The notes: a model not told the origin generated them from the sequence alone. A DNA stretch of 30,952 nt from Bacilli bacterium (GCA_900755065.1 CAAEFC010000009.1:1-30952); one strand, 5' to 3'; positions 1-7,135 are shown, numbered from the stretch's first letter. Numbers and translations are program-made.

Positions 1-1
1 T

Positions 2-385
2 TCTTCCGATCAGGGCATGTATTCGCGCGGAATCTATCTCTTTCTGAGTACCTATCATCTTTTTCTGACCTATGTTTACTGTGCGTTCGGCATCGTCGTC
101 GCCACGTTTCTTCAACGGATTGAAAAGGAAAAGAAGAAGCGATTCGTCGCAATCGCCTGCACGGCCTGTCTGATCGTCGGATTAGCCCTTTACATTCTTT
201 ATATCCGCCTTCCGGATACGACGTTCAAAATCAACTTCGTCGTCGGCGAACTGTTTTGTTGCGCGATCGCCGTCGGGGGCTACTTTCTCGAAGAAATTCC
301 CTCCGCAAGAGCGTTTAAGAAAAAGTACGGAGAGACAATCCGGAAAGAAAAAGAGGAAAACGGAAAAGAGAACGCCTCCCGTTAG
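2..385 (+). CDS. Membrane protein, 5' end cut by window edge
   Basis: The frame is open from base 2, and the first ATG (17) has no convincing ribosome site, so this is probably the C-terminal part of a longer protein that begins outside the window. The visible part has about three hydrophobic segments (roughly residues 7-32, 45-64 and 72-92, counted from the ATG) and a charged Lys/Glu-rich tail. I do not recognise the family. It is followed by a terminator at 409-427, so it is transcribed separately from rplM. Confidence 0.55.
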   Translation, partial: SSDQGMYSRGIYLFLSTYHLFLTYVYCAFGIVVATFLQRIEKEKKKRFVAIACTACLIVGLALYILYIRLPDTTFKINFVVGELFCCAIAVGGYFLEEIPSARAFKKKYGETIRKEKEENGKENASR

Positions 386-408
386 CGGTATCTTGTCTTT
401 TTCGGGTG

Positions 409-427
409 AAAAACGCGACGTTTTTTT
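409..427 (+). terminator. Rho-independent terminator after the first gene
   Basis: A 7-bp stem AAAAACG/CGTTTTT with a 3-nt loop CGA runs into seven T. The A-run on the left arm means it could also work on the opposite strand. Confidence 0.6.
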
Positions 428-446
428 CGATTTTCCCATTTTCAAG

Positions 447-475
447 TTGAATAATCGCACGGCTTGTACTATGAT
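447..475 (+). promoter_or_regulatory. Promoter of rplM-rpsI
   Basis: TTGAAT (447-452), a 17-nt spacer and TATGAT (470-475) match a housekeeping sigma promoter. The leader to the rplM ATG is about 60 nt. Bacillota often carry an L13 autoregulatory leader here, but I cannot confirm its fold by eye. Confidence 0.75.
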
Positions 476-541
476 AACAAATGGCAATAAATTCGCCGAT
501 TGTAGTCCCGGTAAGACAAACAATGATGGGGAGGAATGACA

Positions 542-982
542 ATGCAACGTCAAACAACTATTGCAAAAGCCAATGAAATCGTACGTAAATGGTACGTGGT
601 CGACGCGACGGATCAGCCTTTGGGTCGCTTAGCGTCGGAAATCGCGGTATACCTTTCGGGGAAAAACAAACCGATTTACACTCCGAACGTAGACTGCGGA
701 GACTATATCATCGTGATCAACGCTGAAAAAGTTTCTTTATCCGGAGACAAAGAGCATAAGAAAAATTACTACAACGTCTCGCAATATCTCGGTGGCCTGA
801 GAACCCGCTCGTCCGGAACGATGCTGAAAGAATATCCGGAAGAAATGATCGAAAGAGCGGTCAAGGGAATGCTTCCGAAAGGGCGTCTGGGTCGTCAGAT
901 GAACAAGAAATTATTCGTTTATGCCGGTCCGGATCATCTGCACGAAGCGCAGAAACCAGAGGAACTCAAATTAAAGTACTAG
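542..982 (+). CDS. rplM: 50S ribosomal protein L13
   Basis: L13 is an early-assembly protein of the large ribosomal subunit. The 146-residue product is close to the usual length (about 142-148). It carries the family landmarks WYVVDATDQPLGRLAS near the N-terminus and GMLPKGRLGRQ in the C-terminal third. The ATG at 542 is chosen over the one at 536 because the ribosome site GGGGAGG (528-534) lies 7 nt before 542 but only 1 nt before 536. It forms the usual two-gene operon with rpsI, 13 nt downstream. Confidence 0.97.
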   Translation: MQRQTTIAKANEIVRKWYVVDATDQPLGRLASEIAVYLSGKNKPIYTPNVDCGDYIIVINAEKVSLSGDKEHKKNYYNVSQYLGGLRTRSSGTMLKEYPEEMIERAVKGMLPKGRLGRQMNKKLFVYAGPDHLHEAQKPEELKLKY

Positions 983-995
983 GAGGAAACAGACA

Positions 996-1403
996 ATGGC
1001 AAAAAAGAAAGTAGAATCGGTTCAGTATTACGGAACCGGCCGCAGAAAATCTTCCGTTGCGCGTGTGTATGTGACCAACGGTACCGGAAAGATCACTGTC
1101 AACGGCAGAGATGTCAATGAATATATGCCGTATGCGACTTTGATCATGGATCTCAAACAACCTTTGGAAATCACCGGAACGGCCGACAAGTTCGACATCA
1201 CCGCGACCGTCAACGGCGGCGGATTCACCGGACAGGCCGGCGCGATCCGGCTGGGCATCGCCCGCGCATTGCTCAACGTGAGTCAGGATTTCAGAAGCCC
1301 GATGAAAACCGCAGGTCTTCTGACTCGGGATTCCAGAGCCAAAGAACGGAAGAAATACGGATTGAAAGCCGCAAGACGCGCGCCTCAGTTCTCGAAACGT
1401 TAA
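996..1403 (+). CDS. rpsI: 30S ribosomal protein S9
   Basis: S9 is a small-subunit protein whose C-terminal tail reaches the P-site tRNA. The 135-residue product begins with a YYGTGRRKSSVARV motif, contains GGGFTGQAGAIRLGIARAL, and ends in the conserved basic FSKR tail. A strong AGGAGGAA site precedes the ATG and begins right at the rplM stop. It is second in the rplM-rpsI operon, which closes with the terminator at 1416-1446. Confidence 0.98.
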   Translation: MAKKKVESVQYYGTGRRKSSVARVYVTNGTGKITVNGRDVNEYMPYATLIMDLKQPLEITGTADKFDITATVNGGGFTGQAGAIRLGIARALLNVSQDFRSPMKTAGLLTRDSRAKERKKYGLKAARRAPQFSKR

Positions 1404-1415
1404 TCGATTTCGGAA

Positions 1416-1446
1416 AAGATTCAGACTATGTCTGAGTCTTTTTTCT
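1416..1446 (+). terminator. Terminator of the rplM-rpsI operon
   Basis: An 11-bp stem (1416-1426 / 1430-1440, with one G-T pair) and a 3-nt loop TAT are followed by a T-rich tract. Confidence 0.9.
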
Positions 1447-1470
1447 TTTTTGCCGCGTATACTTGAATGT

Positions 1471-2163
1471 ATGAGCAAACTATCTTTCATCTTAGTCGAA
1501 TTGGTCGCGGTTTTCTCGCTGATTTCCATTCCTTTTGAAATTCATAAAGTCAAAGAAGCGTCTGTGATTCTCGGATATTCGATCGTGGTCGATCCCGGAC
1601 ACGGCGGGAAGGACAACGGTTGCAGTTACGGGAACGTCTACGAAGACGACATCAATCTGGCGATCGGAAAAGCGCTGTTTGAAGAATTGCAGAAAGACGG
1701 CGTGATGGCGTATCTGACCCGCGACGGCGATTACGATCTGGCTGACGAATCGGCGGTGAACCGGAAGCGGGAGGATCTGATTCAAAGAGTCGGTATCATT
1801 CGCTCGTTTCAGGCGGACATTCTCGTTTCGCTGCACGTGAATCACTATGCGGACGATTCGATCCGCGGCCCGATGGTTTATTACCGTGCCGGAGACGATG
1901 ATTCAAAGAATCTGGCAGAAAAAGTGCAGGACGAACTCAACGCGATCAGCGGTTTGAACAAGATCACGCACGGCGAAGATTTTTATCTCTTCCGAAAAAC
2001 CGAATGCTTGGCGCTTCTGGTAGAATGCGGTTTCATTTCCAATGCCTCCGACAGGGAGAATTTGCTATCTGAAAACTATCGTCAATTGCTGGCTGGCGGC
2101 ATCGTCAACGGAATCGGCGAATACGTCGGATCGCAAAAAAAAAGAGAAATCCTGAAAAAATGA
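1471..2163 (+). CDS. N-acetylmuramoyl-L-alanine amidase (Amidase_3, CwlD-like)
   Basis: This zinc amidase cleaves the bond between MurNAc and the peptide stem of peptidoglycan. The product has 230 residues. An N-terminal hydrophobic segment (about 5-22) is a signal or anchor. Family metal and catalytic residues are visible: His44 in VDPGHGGKDNG, Glu58, His122 in SLHVNH and Glu185 in LVECGF. The size and single catalytic domain resemble CwlD, the spore-cortex amidase, but no other sporulation gene is in the window, so a general wall role is equally possible. The ATG at 1471 is chosen over the TTG at 1450. No ribosome site precedes it, and a TATACT (1458-1463) seven bases upstream suggests a leaderless or very short leader. 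Confidence 0.9.
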   Translation: MSKLSFILVELVAVFSLISIPFEIHKVKEASVILGYSIVVDPGHGGKDNGCSYGNVYEDDINLAIGKALFEELQKDGVMAYLTRDGDYDLADESAVNRKREDLIQRVGIIRSFQADILVSLHVNHYADDSIRGPMVYYRAGDDDSKNLAEKVQDELNAISGLNKITHGEDFYLFRKTECLALLVECGFISNASDRENLLSENYRQLLAGGIVNGIGEYVGSQKKREILKK

Positions 2164-2171
2164 AAAAAACG

Positions 2172-2203
2172 TTGATTTTGACGGTGGCATATATTATTAT
2201 AAT
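2172..2203 (+). promoter_or_regulatory. Promoter of tRNA-Ile
   Basis: TTGATT (2172-2177) is followed after 17 nt by TATTAT (2195-2200), which overlaps a perfect TATAAT at 2198-2203. The exact pairing of -35 and -10 is ambiguous. Confidence 0.55.
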
Positions 2204-2211
2204 TAAGCGTT

Positions 2212-2288
<77 letters not shown>

Positions 2289-2334
2289 GTTTGCAATTCT
2301 CCGGAACGAACGTTGTCCGGTTCAGATAAAGAAT

Positions 2335-2353
2335 CGCCGAAGGGCGTTTTTTT
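2335..2353 (+). terminator. Terminator after tRNA-Ile
   Basis: CGCC (2335-2338), loop GAAG and GGCG (2343-2346) are followed by seven T. Confidence 0.8.
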
Positions 2354-2387
2354 ATTGGTCGTGCGTGCAAATTCTTTCAGAACAACC

Positions 2388-2416
2388 TTGTAAAACCGAT
2401 GAAATCGTGGTACTAT
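2388..2416 (+). promoter_or_regulatory. Promoter of tRNA-Val
   Basis: TTGTAA (2388-2393), a 17-nt spacer and TACTAT (2411-2416) end 11 nt before the mature tRNA. Confidence 0.7.
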
Positions 2417-2427
2417 GTAATGGCTTT

Positions 2428-2503
2428 GATCGATTAGTTCAGCCGGGAGAACGCTTCCTTCACACGGAAGAGGTCGGGGGTTCAAGTCCCTCATCGATCA
2501 CCA
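2428..2503 (+). tRNA. tRNA-Val (anticodon CAC)
   Basis: A 76-nt cloverleaf. The acceptor is GATCGAT/ATCGATC with encoded ACCA, the D arm GTTC/GAAC, the anticodon stem CTTCC/GGAAG with loop TTCACAC, and the T stem GGGGG/CCCTC. It reads GUG. The AT-rich island starts directly downstream of this gene and its terminator. Confidence 0.92.
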
Positions 2504-2515
2504 TTTCGAAAGCAT

Positions 2516-2558
2516 AGGTTTAATGGCAATGAGAAATCGCTGAATTAAACCTTTTTTT
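2516..2558 (+). terminator. Terminator after tRNA-Val
   Basis: A 9-bp stem AGGTTTAAT (2516-2524) / ATTAAACCT (2544-2552) with a 19-nt loop runs into a T tract. Confidence 0.8.
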
Positions 2559-2596
2559 GTATTTTTAATAGAAAACACGGCAAATTGCCAATATTC

Positions 2597-2736
2597 GTAT
2601 ACGTCAAAAAATAACACCGTATACGTCAAAAAATAACACCCTTTAAAAAAGCAAATAAATCGGTATCCTAGGAATAAGGAGCGATTTATAAATATGAGAA
2701 AAGAACAACATAAGGTATACGTCAAAAAATAACACT
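2597..2736. repeat. Three direct copies of a 21-22 bp repeat, likely insertion-element end
   Basis: Identical units beginning GTATACGTC and ending TAACACC lie at 2597-2618 and 2619-2640 (head to tail). A 21-bp copy lies at 2716-2736. Read on the minus strand each unit starts near TGTTATTTTTTGACG. Several repeated copies near an end are a known trait of IS21-family termini, but the family assignment here is inference. The transposase-like remnant just to the right points into this array. Confidence 0.6.
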
Positions 2737-2737
2737 C

Positions 2738-3049
2738 TAAATGATAAATTTCTTTTTCTGACCACCTCCTTTGGCAGCATAACCTTTTTTGCTCGTGCAG
2801 CCTCGACGCGAGTTCTAATAACTTTGTTAATCAGTTGATCTTTAAACATGAATTCCAAGCCTTCGTATTTCTTTTTCTTATTTTTGCGATTGCATTAAGT
2901 TCTTCTAGTCAATCGGACATAGGAGGATGTTTATTTATATCACGATACTGTCTCATATATGATCTGGCGGTATATCCGTTAACGCTATATTTTTCAGTTG
3001 CTTCTGAAATAGTGATTTCATGCGTATAAATTTCTCTTCCTATTTGCAT
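2738..3049 (-). pseudogene. Remnant of a small helix-turn-helix transposase subunit (OrfA-like)
   Basis: The minus strand starts with a 46-codon piece (3049 down to a TGA at 2909-2911) that looks like a DNA-binding helix-turn-helix: GREIYTHEITISEATEKYSV, followed by YTARSYMRQY. After the stop and a frame change the reading continues with EFMFKDQLINKVIRTRVEAA, and after another shift with KKGYAAKGGGQKKKFII and a stop at 2738. The order (HTH, then a basic KKGY...GxGxKK tail) recalls IS3-type OrfA proteins. No OrfB follows; the 22-bp repeats come instead. This is a degraded fragment and the family name is tentative. Confidence 0.45.
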
Positions 3050-3074
3050 ATAAAACACAAAATAATATGCAAAT
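3042..3074. promoter_or_regulatory. Dyad 1, candidate operator upstream of fic
   Basis: A perfect 10-bp inverted repeat: ATTTGCATAT (3042-3051) and ATATGCAAAT (3065-3074), separated by 13 nt. Its left arm overlaps the start codon of the transposase remnant. It matches dyad 2 in arm sequence and spacer length. Confidence 0.6.
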
Positions 3075-3088
3075 TTTTTTCAAAATTA

Positions 3089-3117
3089 TAGATAGTTTGC
3101 ATATTTTTCAGTAAAAT
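3089..3117 (+). promoter_or_regulatory. Likely promoter of fic
   Basis: TAGATA (3089-3094), a 17-nt spacer and TAAAAT (3112-3117). The -35 matches the consensus at four of six positions. It is embedded in dyad 2. Confidence 0.5.
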
Positions 3118-3127
3118 ATATGCAAAC
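3095..3127. promoter_or_regulatory. Dyad 2, candidate operator over the fic promoter
   Basis: A perfect 10-bp inverted repeat: GTTTGCATAT (3095-3104) and ATATGCAAAC (3118-3127), again with a 13-nt spacer. Its centre is 53 bp from that of dyad 1. The spacer contains the likely -10 box TAAAAT, so a bound protein would block the promoter. Confidence 0.65.
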
Positions 3128-3147
3128 AAAACGAAAGGGAGGCAAAT

Positions 3148-4194
3148 ATGAAAAAATACGATTATTCTTTTCTTAAGAATATGAAAGTACCTACTAGTTT
3201 TTTGAATATGACTAATGGTATTTATTCTTTAAAAACTATAGCTGATGAAAAGAAAAAGGAATATCCTGATCTGTTTACGAACTTGCAAAAAATTGCAATC
3301 GTTCAATCAGTAAAAGGGAGTAATGCAATTGAAGGTATTGTCACAACGGACAAGAGAATTGAGGAAATTGTAAATCAGAATTCTAATCCGTTGAACCATA
3401 ATGAACAAGAAATACTTGGATATAAAGATGCATTGAATATTGTTCATACGAATTATGAAATAATCAGTTTTAATTCAGAATCAATGAAAAATCTTCATAG
3501 AGTAATGCTTGAATATACAGAATTATCGCATCGCGGCGAGTTTAAAAAAGAAGATAATGTTATTCGTGAAAGATATGCGGATGGTACAACACATATCAGA
3601 TTTATGCCAGTTAAGGCTGCTGACACTGAAAAAGCAATGGAAGAATTGACATATGCGTATATAGAAGCTAGAGATGATTCTAATATAAATCAATTATTAT
3701 TAATACCTTGTGTAATTCTGGATTTCTTATGTATTCATCCATTTCAAGATGGAAATGGTAGAATGTCTAGATTATTATCTCTTTTATTGATGTATAAAAA
3801 TGGATTTGATGTCTCAAAATATATATCTTTTGAAGAGCAAATAAACCTTTCTAAAGGAAACTATTATGAAGCATTAAAACAATCGTCAATTGGCTGGCAT
3901 GATAACAATAATGATTATAGTCCATTTATTGAAAATTTCTTATTTACACTTTACTTGTGTTATAAAGAATTAGACAAAAGATTTTTAACATTAAAAAGTG
4001 GAAAAGTGAGTAAAGCAAAGAGAGTAGAAGAAATTATTTTAGCTTCGTTCCTTCCGATTTCAAAAAAAGAGATACAAAATTTGCTTCCTGACATATCGGT
4101 AACAACAATTGAAAAAGTATTATCTAATATGATTAAGGATGAGAAGATAATTAAAATAGGATCTACAAGCAATGCGAAATACTTAAAAAAATAA
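3148..4194 (+). CDS. Fic-domain protein (AMP transferase type) with C-terminal winged helix
   Basis: Fic enzymes transfer a nucleotide part, usually AMP, from ATP onto hydroxyl side chains of target proteins. The 348-residue product has the catalytic loop HPFQDGNGR at 197-205, a full match to HPFx(D/E)GNGR. It also has an inhibitory-helix motif SNAIEG (58-63, S/TxxxEG) before the core, the class II autoinhibited layout. Residues from about 285 to the end (KAKRVEEIILASF...) look like a winged-helix DNA-binding domain, so it may regulate its own promoter through the dyads upstream. The ribosome site AAGGGAGG precedes the ATG. The gene is much richer in A and T than the flanking core genes. No antitoxin gene is adjacent, as expected for class II. 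The target is unknown. Confidence 0.88.
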   Translation: MKKYDYSFLKNMKVPTSFLNMTNGIYSLKTIADEKKKEYPDLFTNLQKIAIVQSVKGSNAIEGIVTTDKRIEEIVNQNSNPLNHNEQEILGYKDALNIVHTNYEIISFNSESMKNLHRVMLEYTELSHRGEFKKEDNVIRERYADGTTHIRFMPVKAADTEKAMEELTYAYIEARDDSNINQLLLIPCVILDFLCIHPFQDGNGRMSRLLSLLLMYKNGFDVSKYISFEEQINLSKGNYYEALKQSSIGWHDNNNDYSPFIENFLFTLYLCYKELDKRFLTLKSGKVSKAKRVEEIILASFLPISKKEIQNLLPDISVTTIEKVLSNMIKDEKIIKIGSTSNAKYLKK

Positions 4195-4276
4195 CAGGCA
4201 TTGATTATTTTCTTAAAAATATCTTTTAATCCTAATTTTGAAGTGTTATATTCGAAAGACGGGAATATAAAAATAT

Positions 4277-4317
4277 TGCTCACTAAAACTTGAAAATTCT
4301 GCTCACTTGCTTTTCAA
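4277..4317. repeat. Direct and inverted repeats upstream of the AAA ATPase gene
   Basis: TGCTCACT occurs at 4277-4284 and 4300-4307 (period 23). Interleaved is an inverted repeat, TTGAAAA (4290-4296) and TTTTCAA (4311-4317). The block could be an operator or an old insertion-element end; I cannot decide. Confidence 0.45.
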
Positions 4318-4340
4318 AATCTTGCTTAATAATATATAAT
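4307..4340 (+). promoter_or_regulatory. Likely promoter of the AAA ATPase gene
   Basis: TTGCTT (4307-4312), a 17-nt spacer and TAATAT (4330-4335), overlapped by a perfect TATAAT at 4335-4340. The strong site AGGAGG follows about 10 nt later. Confidence 0.55.
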
Positions 4341-4362
4341 AATAATAAAAAGGAGGTTCATT

Positions 4363-5652
4363 ATGAGTATAATAGATGATAAGAGTAAATATAAAAGAAG
4401 AGTTATAGATACGACTATTGAAACATACTTGCAGATAAGCGGAGCTGTTTGTATAGAAGGACCTAAATGGTGCGGAAAGACTTGGACTTCTGCGTTTCAT
4501 TCAAATAGCGAATTTTTAGTCGGAGATCCAACAAATAATTTTTCTAACAGACAACTCGCCGAGTTGAATCCGTCTTTAATTTTACAGGGTGAAACACCTA
4601 GAATGATCGATGAATGGCAGGAAGTACCTGCTATTTGGGATGCAACACGTGCAGAAGTAGATAAAAGGCATAAAAAAGGACAAATCATATTAACGGGTTC
4701 ATCAACACCTAAAACAAAAGGTATTCTGCATAGCGGATCCGGCAGGATAGTACGCCTCAGAATGAATACCATGTCGCTATATGAATCCGGTGATTCGTCT
4801 GGAAAGATAAGTTTAAAAGACCTTTGCAATAATCAATTAACTATGCAGTTGTTAGAAGAAGTTTCGCTTGAGAAATTGGCAACGTACATTGTTCGCGGAG
4901 GTTGGCCTGAGAATATTTCGGTAGATGATAAAAATGCGCATTTGATGCCTAGATCCTATATGGAAAATGTTATAAACGAAGATTTAAACAACCTTGATGA
5001 CGGCATAGAATATGATAAGCATAAGACGGAATTACTACTAAGATCACTGGCAAGAAACGAATCTACTACCGTATCCGATTCATCTTTATTAAAAGATATG
5101 ATCGCACAAGACAATGGGGCGATGAGCAGAAATACGATCGCAAAATATCTTGGAGCTTTGGATCGCTTGTTTATTTTCAATAATCAAACGCCGTTTTCTC
5201 CTCATCTTCGTTCATCGCTTAGAGTGAAGCAATCGGAAAAAAGACATTTCTCCGATCCGGCAATGGCGTGTGCATTATTAAATATCACCCCTGAAAAGTT
5301 ACTTGGCGATTTAAATACCTTTGGCTTTTTGTTTGAATCATTGGTAGAACATGATTTATCTGTCTATGCTCAATCCTTTGGCGCAAAGTTATTCCATTAT
5401 CAAGATTATAAGAATAATGAAATTGATGCGGTTATCGAACTTGAAAATGGCGACTGGTGTGCTTTTGAAATTAAACTTGGCGCAAAGAAAATTGATGAAG
5501 GTGCCGACAACCTCATTAAAGTTTGTCAAGATATCGAGGCACATGGCGGTAAACTGCCAAAAGTGAAATGCGTGATCTGCGGATTATCCAATGCAGCATA
5601 CCAAAGACCCGATGGAGTCTACGTCGTTCCGATTACTGCATTAAAAAATTAA
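4363..5652 (+). CDS. AAA ATPase with C-terminal DUF4143 domain
   Basis: The 429-residue product has the two-part layout of the AAA_14/DUF4143 family: an N-terminal ATPase and a C-terminal domain with a nuclease-like fold. Visible features are a Walker A GPKWCGKT (33-40), a Walker B-like stretch MIDEWQE (81-87), a sensor-like LTGSS (110-114), and, in the C-terminal part, a D355...E369-x-K371 pattern reminiscent of PD-(D/E)xK folds. These genes are common, mobile singletons in gut bacteria and their cellular role is not settled. The ribosome site AAAGGAGG precedes the ATG. It has its own promoter, so it is not obviously in an operon with fic, which ends 168 bp upstream. Confidence 0.85.
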   Translation: MSIIDDKSKYKRRVIDTTIETYLQISGAVCIEGPKWCGKTWTSAFHSNSEFLVGDPTNNFSNRQLAELNPSLILQGETPRMIDEWQEVPAIWDATRAEVDKRHKKGQIILTGSSTPKTKGILHSGSGRIVRLRMNTMSLYESGDSSGKISLKDLCNNQLTMQLLEEVSLEKLATYIVRGGWPENISVDDKNAHLMPRSYMENVINEDLNNLDDGIEYDKHKTELLLRSLARNESTTVSDSSLLKDMIAQDNGAMSRNTIAKYLGALDRLFIFNNQTPFSPHLRSSLRVKQSEKRHFSDPAMACALLNITPEKLLGDLNTFGFLFESLVEHDLSVYAQSFGAKLFHYQDYKNNEIDAVIELENGDWCAFEIKLGAKKIDEGADNLIKVCQDIEAHGGKLPKVKCVICGLSNAAYQRPDGVYVVPITALKN

Positions 5653-5809
5653 TAAAAAAACAGTTCAATACCCGAAACTGTGCCGAAAGGAAAATCAGAA
5701 AAAACAGTATAGCGTTTGTTAAATTCATTAATAGATAAGAATGTGATTATAAGAGTTGGTTCAAATAAAACAGGTCATTGGGAAGCGCTAAAGTAACCGT
5801 AGGATAAAA
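5653..5809 (+). other. Intergenic stretch with a short gene tail
   Basis: Positions about 5737-5796 read NVIIRVGSNKTGHWEALK before a TAA. This looks like the C-terminal end of a lost gene, but I do not recognise it. No terminator with a T tract is evident after the ATPase gene. Confidence 0.25.
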
Positions 5810-6127
5810 ATGAAATATCACATGAATTTATGGAACGATTCATTTCAAGCGATAAAAGAAGGTTGGAAGACAATTGAAATGCGTTTAAATGATGAAAAGC
5901 GCTCTATTATTTTAATTGATGATTTAATTGAGTTTACAAATACAAAAACGAATGAAGTAATGACATGAAAAGTTTCGAATTTATTTTTGTATAAGGACTT
6001 TGAGGAACTATATCTGACTCATAATAAAGTATCCCTTGGTAATAGGGAAGACGAAACTGCTAATCTTTCTGATATGTATATATATTACTTAAAGAAAAAA
6101 ATTGAAAAATACGGTGTAGTGTTATGA
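5810..6127 (+). pseudogene. ASCH-domain protein, interrupted by one in-frame TGA
   Basis: ASCH domains are small RNA-binding-like folds; some act as amidohydrolases on modified nucleosides. The frame starts MKYHMNLWNDSFQAIKEG and continues with WKTIEMRLNDEKR, the classic N-terminal ASCH signature. It is stopped by a TGA at 5966-5968 (codon 53). The same frame then continues KVSNLFLYKDFEELY...SLGNREDE, again typical of the family, to a TGA at 6125-6127. Apart from the single stop there is no frameshift, so the decay is recent or the stop may be read through. UGA is an ordinary stop elsewhere in the window. The ATG has only a weak site (AGGAT). Confidence 0.7.
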
Positions 6128-6189
6128 AAAAAACATGTATGCCAAATTTGTATTAAAATCACTCCAATAACACATTTGAAAACATGGGC

Positions 6190-6227
6190 CTTGATACAAC
6201 AATAAAAGGTGTCAAGACTGTTTTTTT
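6190..6227 (+). terminator. Terminator after the ASCH pseudogene
   Basis: Stem CTTGATAC (6190-6197) / GTGTCAAG (6209-6216) with one T-G pair and an 11-nt loop, followed by a T tract at 6221-6227. Confidence 0.6.
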
Positions 6228-6354
6228 ATTGGCTTTAAGGTCAAAACAGGCACGGTTAGAGTTGAATATTCTATCCTTTTTGTTTGTACGAAAATAGCGA
6301 TGGAAAGAGGGATACTTTCAAATATGCGTTAGGATGATTACCGGGTCAAAAACA

Positions 6355-6378
6355 GTGTCGGAACGATTGTTCCGACAC
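6355..6378. repeat. Perfect 10-bp hairpin without T tract
   Basis: GTGTCGGAAC (6355-6364), loop GATT, GTTCCGACAC (6369-6378). It lies just upstream of the promoter of the next gene. With no following T run it is not a standard terminator; it may be an operator or the relic of a mobile element. Confidence 0.6.
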
Positions 6379-6409
6379 ATCTGGGATTTGAATGAAATAG
6401 GCTTCTTTT

Positions 6410-6438
6410 TTGTGTTTGTATATATTTTGTGGTATAAT
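6410..6438 (+). promoter_or_regulatory. Promoter of the DinB-like gene
   Basis: TTGTGT (6410-6415), a 17-nt spacer and TATAAT (6433-6438). This rules out the upstream TTG at 6410 as a start codon. Confidence 0.75.
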
Positions 6439-6475
6439 GAAAACGATACATCAATCAGAAATTGCGGGTGAGTTT

Positions 6476-7135
6476 ATGAATAGAGAATGGTCGGAATTAA
6501 ATAAAGAAGTGAAAGTTTTGTTGAATAAGAGATCTTCTTTTAAAGACGGAATTGAACAACTAATTGCATTAAGAACTTTACTAATTGCCGAATGGAAAAA
6601 TGCCATGAGTAATTTATCTATTGAAGATTATGCGAAACAACCTTTTAGAAATAAAGACGGATACGAATCTAAAACGATAGCGTATTCTATTTTTCATGTG
6701 TTCAGGATTGAAGATATCGTATCAAATACATTGATAAATAACAGACAACAGGTGTTTATAAGAGATCATTATCAAAACAAAATGAATTCATCGATAATTA
6801 CAACCGGCAATGAGTTAAAAAAAGAAGAAATAACTGGATTTTCAGAAAAATTAGATATTAACGAATTATGGAAATATGCGGAAAATGTATTTGCCGAATC
6901 AAATGAATGGTTACGTTCAATTGACTATGATGATTTAAAGATAATTTATTCCGAATCAGATAAAGAAAGAGTCAAAAGTACGAATACAGTGGCAGAAAGT
7001 GAGTATTGGTTAATCGATTATTGGTGCGGAAAAGATATAAAAGGTTTATTAGGGATGCCTTTTTCACGTCATTGGATTATGCATTTAGAGGCTTCGCTAA
7101 GAATTAAAAGTAAATTAACAAATTCCTATTTATAG
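6476..7135 (+). CDS. DinB-like (DfsB/DUF664-type) protein
   Basis: The 219-residue product is largely helical. It has histidines placed as in the metal-binding four-helix DinB fold: one in IFHVFRIEDIV and two in FSRHWIMHLEA near the C-terminus. DinB-like proteins include thiol transferases and detoxifying enzymes; no substrate can be read from the sequence. The ATG at 6476 has GGGTGAG just upstream and lies about 31 nt after the predicted transcription start. It is the last intact gene of the AT-rich island. The family call is tentative. Confidence 0.6.
   Translation: MNREWSELNKEVKVLLNKRSSFKDGIEQLIALRTLLIAEWKNAMSNLSIEDYAKQPFRNKDGYESKTIAYSIFHVFRIEDIVSNTLINNRQQVFIRDHYQNKMNSSIITTGNELKKEEITGFSEKLDINELWKYAENVFAESNEWLRSIDYDDLKIIYSESDKERVKSTNTVAESEYWLIDYWCGKDIKGLLGMPFSRHWIMHLEASLRIKSKLTNSYL

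Noticed and set aside
2597..2736. Possible CRISPR array
   Set aside because: There are only three repeats, two of them directly adjacent with no spacer, and no cas gene.
5966..5968. UGA read as Trp (mycoplasma code)
   Set aside because: Intact core genes (cysK, trxB, rubrerythrin, the amidase) end at UGA and would run on otherwise.
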